NCBI GenBank assembly: GCA_041744075.1
Contig: JBGTLQ010000101.1
Coordinates: forward strand, 1 to 11,732
Length of the DNA: 11,732 nt
Origin: JAJTZA01 sp041744075
GTDB lineage: Bacteria; Verrucomicrobiota; Verrucomicrobiia; Chthoniobacterales; Terrimicrobiaceae
Direction of reading: 5' to 3'
A model generated the notes under the pieces. It did no database searches. It saw only the letters and a list, made by a program, of their open reading frames with translations, and had not been told where the DNA came from. The translations under genes and the position numbers were made by a program. Below, piece after piece: positions 7,187 through 11,732 of this stretch (positions are counted from its first letter, which is position 1; each line of letters begins with the position of its first letter).

Positions 7187-7789
7187 CTAATTCCTGAGCC
7201 ACGAACCGGAAGCGGGCCAAAGACCTTCGCTTTGCACGGCGGTTTGCAACTGCCCGAGGTATTTTTGTTTGGGAATCTCGATGGCCCCAAACTGCCGCAG
7301 ATGTGGCGTCACCCATTGGATATCAAGAAGTTGAAACCCGCCAACTTTCAGAATCTCCACCAAGGCCACTAGCGCCACTTTCGAAGCTCCAGACTGAGTG
7401 TGGAACATCGATTCTCCGAAAAAAGCTGCCCCCAAACTCACGCCATAGAGTCCGCCCGTCAACTGGTCATCCCGCCACACCTCAACCGAATGGGCTTGCC
7501 CGGTTTCGTGGAGTTCCATGTAGCTGGCAAAAATTCGCTCATCAATCCATGTTTCCTTCCGGTCAGCACATCCGCGAACGACCTCTTCAAAGACGGTGTC
7601 AATCCGCACCTCCCACTTCGCATCATTGATCTCTTTGTTTGTCCCATGCGGAATATGGAAATCATCCAAGGGAATAACAGCCCGAGGATCTGGCGAAAAA
7701 AGTCGAATCTCGCCATCGGGCGTCGCCATGGGAAACCACCCGGATGCGTACATGCCGATTAATTCTTTGGCGTGAATCATGATTGCCAT
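7187..7789 (-). CDS. aat: Leucyl/phenylalanyl-tRNA--protein transferase
   Basis: 200 residues from ATG 7789 (197 from the second ATG at 7780). Aat transfers Leu or Phe from aminoacyl-tRNA to proteins with N-terminal Lys or Arg, making them targets for ClpS/ClpAP (bacterial N-degron pathway). Family signatures run in order: ASGWFPMA near the N-terminus, FSPDPRAVIPL, TWIDERIFASYMELHETG, the core HSVEVWRDDQLTGGLYGV, GAAFFGESMF, SGASKVALVALVEIL and FGAIEIPKQKYL. The protein is about 34 residues shorter than E. coli Aat (234), with the deficit at the termini rather than the core. ATG 7789 is preferred because a TATTAT element ends seven bases before it, which would give a leaderless mRNA. The gene is convergent with ptsI, whose stop codon directly abuts this one (TAGCTA, 7184-7189), and divergent from the small lipoprotein across 16 bp. 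Confidence 0.93.
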   Translation of the reverse strand: MAIMIHAKELIGMYASGWFPMATPDGEIRLFSPDPRAVIPLDDFHIPHGTNKEINDAKWEVRIDTVFEEVVRGCADRKETWIDERIFASYMELHETGQAHSVEVWRDDQLTGGLYGVSLGAAFFGESMFHTQSGASKVALVALVEILKVGGFQLLDIQWVTPHLRQFGAIEIPKQKYLGQLQTAVQSEGLWPASGSWLRN

Positions 7790-7805
7790 TCGGATATAAT
7801 AGCCT
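7790..7805. promoter_or_regulatory. Bidirectional promoter with shared -10 element between aat and the lipoprotein-guaA unit
   Basis: The plus strand has a perfect TATAAT at 7795-7800, and the lipoprotein ATG begins six bases later. On the minus strand TATTAT covers 7801-7796, and the aat ATG begins seven bases later. The two -10 elements overlap in TATAATA. On the minus side TTTTCA lies 17 bp upstream (4 of 6 match to TTGACA); on the plus side the 17-bp position is only GTGAAT (3 of 6). The spacing places both transcription starts at or within a base or two of the start codons, so both mRNAs would be leaderless. Confidence 0.5.
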
Positions 7806-7997
7806 ATGGTTGGTCGGGTGAAAACGGTCAGTTTGTTCATCGTATTGGTAGGGGCATGCGTGCTTCTTGGTGCTTGCGCAGTTGCAGAGCAGGATGCCAC
7901 TGCGGTGGGAAATCAGTTCCAAGATGGTCTCCAAGGCCGGGGACGCATCATTCAGCAGGACCCCACCTCTGACTCCTTCGGGCCAGAGTTCCGCTAA
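7806..7997 (+). CDS. Small lipoprotein (63 residues)
   Basis: Begins ATG at 7806, ends TAA at 7995-7997. The N-terminus is MVGRVK followed by hydrophobic TVSLFIVLVGACVLLGAC. Two cysteines could be lipidated, C18 (VGAC) and C24 (LGAC); C24 fits the end of the hydrophobic stretch better. The mature part is about 40 residues: AVAEQDATAVGNQFQDG, LQGRGRIIQQDPTSDSFGPE. The GRGRI...DPTSDSFGPEFR ending looks like a conserved tail of tiny verrucomicrobial lipoproteins rather than random sequence. GTG 7818 is a second possible start. The perfect TATAAT six bases before the ATG suggests a leaderless transcript. The gene lies 24 bp upstream of guaA and is probably co-transcribed with it, though a functional link to purine synthesis is not evident. 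Role unknown, perhaps in the cell envelope. Confidence 0.75.
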   Translation: MVGRVKTVSLFIVLVGACVLLGACAVAEQDATAVGNQFQDGLQGRGRIIQQDPTSDSFGPEFR

Positions 7998-8021
7998 TCC
8001 CCCCTCCCCACATTTATCTCC

Positions 8022-9593
8022 ATGCCCACCCCGTCTCAAACGGAGGATAAAATCCTTATCCTCGATTTTGGCTCTCAATACACTCAAGTCATCGCCCGCA
8101 GGGTTCGGGAGTGTCAGGTCTTTTCCGAAATCCTTCCTTACCGCACCAAGGCGGCCGCCATCAAAAAATTGAATCCCTCAGGCATTATTCTCTCTGGCGG
8201 TCCCGCCAGTGTGTATGCCCCCAAGGCCCCGCAGGTGGATACCGCCATCTATGATCTGGGAATTCCCATTCTTGGCATCTGCTATGGCATGCAATTAATC
8301 GCCCATGGCCTCGGTGGCAAAGTCGAGCCCTCAAAACAAAGGGAATATGGACCCGGCCACCTGAAAGGCGATCCCAAATGCCTCCTTTTCCACAAGCTCC
8401 CGGCTACGCTTGAAGTTTGGAATAGTCATGGTGACAAAATCACCCAACTCCCCAAAGGATTTCGCGCTCTCGGACGCACGGAAAACTCGCCCCATGCCGT
8501 CATTGGTGACACCAAACGCAAGATTTTTGGCCTTCAATTCCACCCGGAAGTCGTCCATACCCCCAAGGGGAAAGAAATTCTCGCCAATTTTGTCCACAAA
8601 ATTTGCGGTGCCCGTTCCTCATGGACGATGGAATCCTTCATTGACCTAACCACCCGGCAGATCCGAGAACAGGTCGGCTCAGGCAATGTGATCCTTGGTC
8701 TCAGCGGCGGCGTCGATTCCTCCGTGGCTGCCGCATTGCTCCATAAGGCCATTGGTGATCAACTGACTTGTATCTTTGTGGATAATGGGCTGCTCCGCGC
8801 GGGCGAGGCTGATGCTGTCCAAAAACTTTTTGCCGGCGAATTCCGCATCCGCATGCAAAAAGTCGATGCCGCCGAGCGTTTCCTAAAAAAACTTAAAGGC
8901 GTCACCGACCCCGAAAAAAAACGCAAGATCATCGGCAACGAATTTATCAAAGTCTTCGAAGCCGCCGCGCGCGACCTCAAAAAATCCGCTCCCGGAAGTT
9001 ACCGCTTCTTGGCCCAGGGAACCCTCTACCCGGATGTCATCGAGAGTGTCTCCATCTCCGGCAACCCCGCTGCCCTCATCAAGAGCCACCACAATGTCGG
9101 TGGCCTGCCCGAACTGATGAAGTTCGAACTCGTGGAGCCCCTCCGCCAGCTCTTCAAAGACGAAGTCCGCAAAGTTGGCACGGAACTCGGGCTTTCTAAG
9201 GAAATTGTTCACCGTCAACCCTTCCCCGGCCCCGGACTCGCCGTGCGCATCCTCGGAGATATCACCGCCGAACGCCTCCGCATCGTCCGCGAAGCCGATG
9301 CCATCGTCATCGAAGAAATGAAGGCCTCCGGCTGGTATTACAAAGTTTGGCAGTCTTTCGCCGTCCTCCTACCCGTCCGCTCAGTCGGTGTGATGGGCGA
9401 CGAACGCACCTACGATTACACCATCGCTCTGCGGGTTGTGCAGAGTCATGACGGAATGACCGCCGACTGGGTCCGCCTCCCCTACGACCTCCTCGGACGC
9501 ATCTCTGCCCGCATCATCAACGAAGTCCAGGGCGTCAACCGCCTCTGCTACGACATCTCCAGCAAACCCCCCGCCACCATCGAGTGGGAGTGA
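8022..9593 (+). CDS. guaA: GMP synthase (glutamine-hydrolysing)
   Basis: 523 residues, ATG 8022, TGA 9591-9593; E. coli GuaA is 525. It converts XMP, glutamine and ATP to GMP, the last step of guanine nucleotide synthesis. The N-terminal class I glutaminase runs from about 10 to 195: ILDFGSQYTQVIARRVRE, SGGPASVY, nucleophile C87 in GICYGMQ, and H174 and E176 in LQFHPEV. The ATP pyrophosphatase domain begins near 205 with the PP-loop LGLSGGVDSSV (225-235). It continues with CIFVDNGLLR, AQGTLYPDVIES and KSHHNVGGLP. The C-terminal dimerisation domain has RQPFPGPGLAVRILG, YDYTIALR and SSKPPATIEWE. All catalytic residues are present. It follows the small lipoprotein by 24 bp with no Shine-Dalgarno sequence and is probably transcribed from the promoter at 7790-7805. 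Confidence 0.98.
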   Translation: MPTPSQTEDKILILDFGSQYTQVIARRVRECQVFSEILPYRTKAAAIKKLNPSGIILSGGPASVYAPKAPQVDTAIYDLGIPILGICYGMQLIAHGLGGKVEPSKQREYGPGHLKGDPKCLLFHKLPATLEVWNSHGDKITQLPKGFRALGRTENSPHAVIGDTKRKIFGLQFHPEVVHTPKGKEILANFVHKICGARSSWTMESFIDLTTRQIREQVGSGNVILGLSGGVDSSVAAALLHKAIGDQLTCIFVDNGLLRAGEADAVQKLFAGEFRIRMQKVDAAERFLKKLKGVTDPEKKRKIIGNEFIKVFEAAARDLKKSAPGSYRFLAQGTLYPDVIESVSISGNPAALIKSHHNVGGLPELMKFELVEPLRQLFKDEVRKVGTELGLSKEIVHRQPFPGPGLAVRILGDITAERLRIVREADAIVIEEMKASGWYYKVWQSFAVLLPVRSVGVMGDERTYDYTIALRVVQSHDGMTADWVRLPYDLLGRISARIINEVQGVNRLCYDISSKPPATIEWE

Positions 9594-9865
9594 GAACAAT
9601 CTCCCAACGCTAAATTCGGCGTCATTTCTGAAGTAGAGGAATTTGGAACAAATTTCTTGCCATCGGGGTTTCCAGAACTGGAGCTTTCTCTTCTTCCCAG
9701 ACTCAAAGGCACCGCCAATTATGACTCTGACGAGTCATTTTCGAGACGCGCTCGATACCATCAGTGTCCAAACATGTCGGATGAAACATGAGCTTCGCCT
9801 ACGTATAAATTACGTGTTTTTGTTTCTTTCTCAAACCACCTGTCATCGATAAAATTAGCCTCCAG
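9594..9865. other. Intergenic region downstream of guaA
   Basis: No gene is supported. It contains a terminator-like hairpin at 9721-9741 and, further on, the imperfect palindrome ACGTA-TAAAT-TACGT at 9801-9815, which could be an operator or a promoter-region motif for the following leader. A TAAAAT at 9850-9855 could be a -10 element but has no good -35 partner. The first copy of the repeated leader begins at about 9866. Confidence 0.5.
9721..9741 (+). terminator. Possible intrinsic terminator of the guaA transcript
   Basis: ATGACTC (9721-9727) pairs perfectly with GAGTCAT (9732-9738) around a TGAC loop, followed by TTTT ending at 9741. The stem is only 7 bp with three G-C pairs and the T tract is short. 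It lies 128 bp after the guaA stop. Plausible but weak. Confidence 0.4.
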
Positions 9866-10079
9866 TTGCACATTATGAACTGGAAAACTTCCTACAATCG
9901 AGAAGCAATCGCTCTGCGAGTCATTAACTCCCCAGCCAACACAGAAAAAGTCAGCCCCCTGACAAATTCTTTTGCAAACGGGAAAATCTCAAACGTCCAA
10001 TCTTCAATGAGCACGATTTTTTTGTCAGAGGCGCAACCAGTTACAAGCTCGGCCATTCCGCCCAAAAGAAATCCTGTCA

Positions 10080-10118
10080 CTATCGCCAGCAGAAAGGGCC
10101 CAGCCCTATCACCGATAG
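10080..10118 (+). promoter_or_regulatory. Conserved stem-loop in leader copy 1
   Basis: CTATCG and CGATAG form a perfect 6-bp stem closing a 27-base loop. In copy 2 the same positions read CCATCG and CGATGG with an equal loop length, so a T-A pair is replaced by C-G without loss of pairing. This is one compensatory change between two sequences: suggestive of RNA structure, not proof. Both changed bases are also third codon positions of the leader frame. Confidence 0.35.
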
Positions 10119-10231
10119 AAAATCAGCATTTGGGCGTCCACACCTTTAATCCACCCTCAAGAACAAAAGCTTTTTTTCAGTCAGCACCCCCAGCAACACA
10201 ACCAAAACCAACCAACCAACCACCTCAAACC

Positions 10232-10235
10232 GGAG
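10232..10235 (+). promoter_or_regulatory. Shine-Dalgarno sequence of the PEP-CTERM gene
   Basis: GGAG lies 9 bases before ATG 10245. The same GGAG-N9-ATG layout occurs before the second secreted-protein gene (11453-11456). It stands out because most genes in this window lack a recognisable site. The leader frame's TAG sits inside the spacer, which would allow translational coupling. Confidence 0.7.
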
Positions 10236-10244
10236 ACTATTAGT

Positions 10245-11042
10245 ATGAACACTCAAATCACAATGAAGTCGAAAAATACCCGCCTCACACTCATGGGACT
10301 TGCCATGGTCCTTACATCCCATGTTGCAACGATTGAAGCCGCCCCCATTGGCCCAGTCTATCCACCGCCGGGCGGAGTGACATTTAGCGGTTCAGGTTCC
10401 TCTGGGCAGACGAGCGGCCGGACAAATTTTTATACCAACATGGCTCCAGCAGCTTATGATGAATTATACTGGACGTTCCATACCATCGCCAACCCCTACC
10501 ACAGCTTGGAGCAGACTCCGACTGGGAATATGGTTTTTTCGGACTACAATGCTGCCACAGGAATTGCCACATGGAACTCCACGGCGAATATCACATGGGA
10601 TACAGTCACTGGTATTGAGAATATCCCAACGAAGTTCGTTGTTCAGCTTCAGCCTCACACGGGCGTGAACTCTGGTCCTCTGATGTCTGGCTGGCTTGAG
10701 CCAGTCACAGCGGCGACTGCGGACATCGCCTCCTTGCCTGCGAATTGGATCCTTGCGGATGTTGCTGCGGTCCCCCAGGCCACCAATAACTTTCAAGTCT
10801 GGTATCAATTCCAGACCGGGACTGGGGTGCCATTATTGGCTTATTATGACGCATCAAGCCAAACATCGGGTGGGATCGTTCAAACAGGAGCCAGCGGGGG
10901 GTTTTATAGCACGGTTCCTGAACCAACCGTCAGTATGCTTGCCGGATTGGGACTGGCATCGCTGCTGCTCAAGCGCAGATCGCGTTCCAGGCATCAAGCA
11001 CAGGGTGTCACACCAAACAGAATGTGTATGAAAAATACGTAA
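10245..11042 (+). CDS. Secreted PEP-CTERM sorting-domain protein
   Basis: 265 residues. An N-terminal signal peptide (charged MNTQITMKSKNTR, hydrophobic LTLMGLAMVL, probable cleavage around IEAA at 31-33) targets it for export. The mature region (34-222) is Gly/Ser/Thr/Asn/Trp-rich and beta-like, resembling many extracellular PEP-CTERM proteins; I recognise no enzymatic motif. The C-terminus carries the tripartite sorting signal: VPEP (224-227), hydrophobic SMLAGLGLASLLL, then KRRSRSR (243-249). Exosortase recognises such signals, removes the tail and passes the protein to the outer surface or extracellular matrix. About 16 residues (HQAQGVTPNRMCMKNT) continue beyond the Arg cluster, longer than usual and possibly a 3' extension after loss of the original stop. 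Neither exosortase nor EPS genes are in the window. Expression is probably governed by the upstream repeated leader. Confidence 0.9.
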   Translation: MNTQITMKSKNTRLTLMGLAMVLTSHVATIEAAPIGPVYPPPGGVTFSGSGSSGQTSGRTNFYTNMAPAAYDELYWTFHTIANPYHSLEQTPTGNMVFSDYNAATGIATWNSTANITWDTVTGIENIPTKFVVQLQPHTGVNSGPLMSGWLEPVTAATADIASLPANWILADVAAVPQATNNFQVWYQFQTGTGVPLLAYYDASSQTSGGIVQTGASGGFYSTVPEPTVSMLAGLGLASLLLKRRSRSRHQAQGVTPNRMCMKNT

Positions 11043-11300
11043 TTTATTTTCTTCACGGGCATCCAGAAAGACGCTAATTACAAATCCTGTTGCATTGTAT
11101 GAACTGGGAAACTTCCACTTTGGGGATAGGTGTTGAATTAGGACTCGTCCTGGACCCTGCTACCCATGAAGAGAAACCGGTTCCTACAATTCTTTCGCAT
11201 AGGGGAAAATTCAACTGCCAATCTTTGATGAACGAGAGTTTTTTGCCAATTGCGCAACCAGTTTCAAATACCGGCATTCCTCTGAGGAGAAATCCTGTCA

Positions 11301-11339
11301 CCATCGCCAGCAGAAAGGGCGCAGCTTACTCACCGATGG
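11301..11339 (+). promoter_or_regulatory. Conserved stem-loop in leader copy 2
   Basis: CCATCG (11301-11306) pairs with CGATGG (11334-11339) across a 27-base loop, matching the stem in copy 1 with one compensatory pair change. The inner GGGC...GCCC hairpin possible in copy 1 is not kept here, so only the outer stem is supported by comparison. Confidence 0.35.
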
Positions 11340-11452
11340 AAAACCAGCAATCGGGCGTTCACACCTTCAACACACCCTCGCGAACAAAGGCCTTTTATCA
11401 GTCAGCACCCCCAACAACACAACCAAAACCAACCAACCAGCAGCCTCAAACA

Positions 11453-11456
11453 GGAG
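11453..11456 (+). promoter_or_regulatory. Shine-Dalgarno sequence of the second secreted-protein gene
   Basis: GGAG (within AGGAG) lies 9 bases before ATG 11466, identical in spacing to the site in leader copy 1. It fixes the start at 11466. Confidence 0.7.
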
Positions 11457-11465
11457 AACACTAGT

Positions 11466-11732
11466 ATGCGCACCCACATCCAAACCATCCGATTAAAATC
11501 CAGTCAGTGCCTCCTCGCTTTGGCGATGATTCTTCTGATATCCCCGTTCGCTCACGCGGCCGTCCAGATCATCGACACCACCGACGGGATTTATATCGAT
11601 GCCTCAAGCACCACACGCACGTTTTCCGTGGACACAATGTTTATTGTGACCGAGGCCACCATTGAAATCGATTTTGAGAAATATGACGGCGAGCAGCTTG
11701 GAGTGAATGGAACAGGCACCCCGTTCTACAAC
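11466..11732 (+). CDS. Secreted protein, N-terminal part (3' end outside window), probable second PEP-CTERM protein
   Basis: 89 codons are visible, open to the window edge. MRTHIQTIRLK, then hydrophobic CLLALAMILLISPF and AHA-A (29-32) form a signal peptide with likely cleavage after residue 31. The mature start (VQIIDTTDGIYIDASSTTR) is followed by a beta-strand-rich stretch with ATIEIDFEKYDGEQLGVNG and TGTPFYN. The 'DGEQ-GVNGTGTPFYN' segment resembles P-domain-like beta modules I associate with verrucomicrobial exported proteins; this is recall, not a search. Its shared leader with the PEP-CTERM gene 10245-11042 makes a C-terminal VPEP signal likely, but the C-terminus is not visible. No upstream start competes, because the leader frame ends in TAG one base before this ATG. 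Confidence 0.8.
   Translation, partial: MRTHIQTIRLKSSQCLLALAMILLISPFAHAAVQIIDTTDGIYIDASSTTRTFSVDTMFIVTEATIEIDFEKYDGEQLGVNGTGTPFYN

Larger units (their letters stand above)
9866..10244 (+). repeat. Repeated leader module, copy 1 (upstream of the PEP-CTERM gene)
   Basis: It aligns end to end with 11090-11465 with one 3-base gap. The beginning (TTGCA, then TATGAACTGG and AAACTTCC) and the last 189 bases are well conserved (32 mismatches, about 83% identity); the middle is looser. A frame is open throughout (TTG 9866 or ATG 9875 to TAG 10241-10243), stopping one base before the PEP-CTERM ATG. Its conserved part encodes NPVTIASRKG and a Pro/Gln/Thr-rich tail (SAPPATQPKPTNQ). Stem CTATCG/CGATAG is at 10080-10085 with 10113-10118. 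A C/A-rich unstructured tract (about 10190-10225) precedes the ribosome-binding site. Two readings compete: a translated upstream frame or a regulatory 5' UTR. I list it as a repeat because neither is proven. Confidence 0.8.
11090..11465 (+). repeat. Repeated leader module, copy 2 (upstream of the second secreted-protein gene)
   Basis: Second copy of the 9866-10244 module, 1224 bp downstream. It is open from TTG 11090 (ATG 11099) to TAG 11462-11464, with one codon fewer than copy 1. In the last 63 codons mismatches fall 6, 6 and 20 at codon positions 1, 2 and 3; in codons 39-62 there is no third-position excess. The C/A-rich tract (about 11405-11445) and the GGAG-N9-ATG end are retained. The downstream protein is not recognisably related to the one after copy 1, so the leader has been duplicated or exchanged separately from the genes it precedes. 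Confidence 0.8.

Noticed and set aside
9801..9815. ACGTA-TAAAT-TACGT as a defined operator
   Set aside because: One imperfect palindrome with no second copy before leader 2 and no regulator in the window; mentioned only as part of the intergenic entry.
9892..10080. Minus-strand frames in both leaders sharing a TGFLL-x-GM...TGCA-x-x-KK pattern that resembles a lipoprotein signal (copy 2 at 11074-11304)
   Set aside because: The shared residues follow from the DNA repeat. The frames are interrupted upstream by different stops in the two copies and fall out of register further on.
10080..10118. Leader block as a cyclic-di-GMP (GEMM-I) riboswitch, because copy 2 contains CACCGATGG
   Set aside because: Only the 3' few bases resemble the consensus. 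The conserved core around CACGCACAGGGCAAACC and the tetraloop-receptor pattern are absent.

Overview
The window looks like a chromosomal segment of a Verrucomicrobiota bacterium. The evidence is a cytoplasmic enzyme set (FbaA, PTS enzyme I, Aat, GuaA) interspersed with protein types common in that phylum: a long envelope protein of WA-x-x-DP-x-A helical repeats, two small lipoproteins, and at the right end secreted proteins, one with a clear VPEP C-terminal sorting signal (PEP-CTERM). Few genes have a recognisable Shine-Dalgarno sequence. The phylum call is inference from protein style, not from a marker gene.

Layout. Bases 1-140 are the right end of an IS4-like insertion sequence. Bases 141-1240 form a foreign-looking block bounded by imperfect direct repeats. 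It holds a 57-residue ribbon-helix-helix protein with repeated CATAAC motifs upstream, and an unrecognised overlapping reading frame. From 1363 the ordinary chromosome follows: the repeat protein (minus), a hairpin-rich spacer, a lipoprotein (plus), fbaA (minus), ptsI (plus), aat (minus), then a tiny lipoprotein and guaA (plus, probably one transcript). Two convergent pairs are packed tightly: lipoprotein/fbaA with 7 bp between them, and ptsI/aat with none. The aat/lipoprotein-guaA pair diverges from a 16-bp gap centred on a near-symmetric -10 element, and both transcripts could be leaderless.

The most unusual part is 9866-11732. Two secreted-protein genes with no evident similarity to each other are each preceded by copies of the same ~377-bp leader. 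Both copies end in GGAG-N9-ATG, and both contain a full-length open frame stopping one base before the start codon. Their last 189 bases are about 83% identical, with differences concentrated at codon third positions, and a short stem keeps its pairing through a compensatory change. The leader could be a translated upstream frame, a structured 5' UTR, or both, that travels as a module in front of exported-protein genes.

The housekeeping genes serve glycolysis (FbaA), PEP-dependent phosphotransfer (PtsI, without an adjacent HPr gene), N-degron tagging (Aat) and GMP synthesis (GuaA). They form no obvious single pathway.
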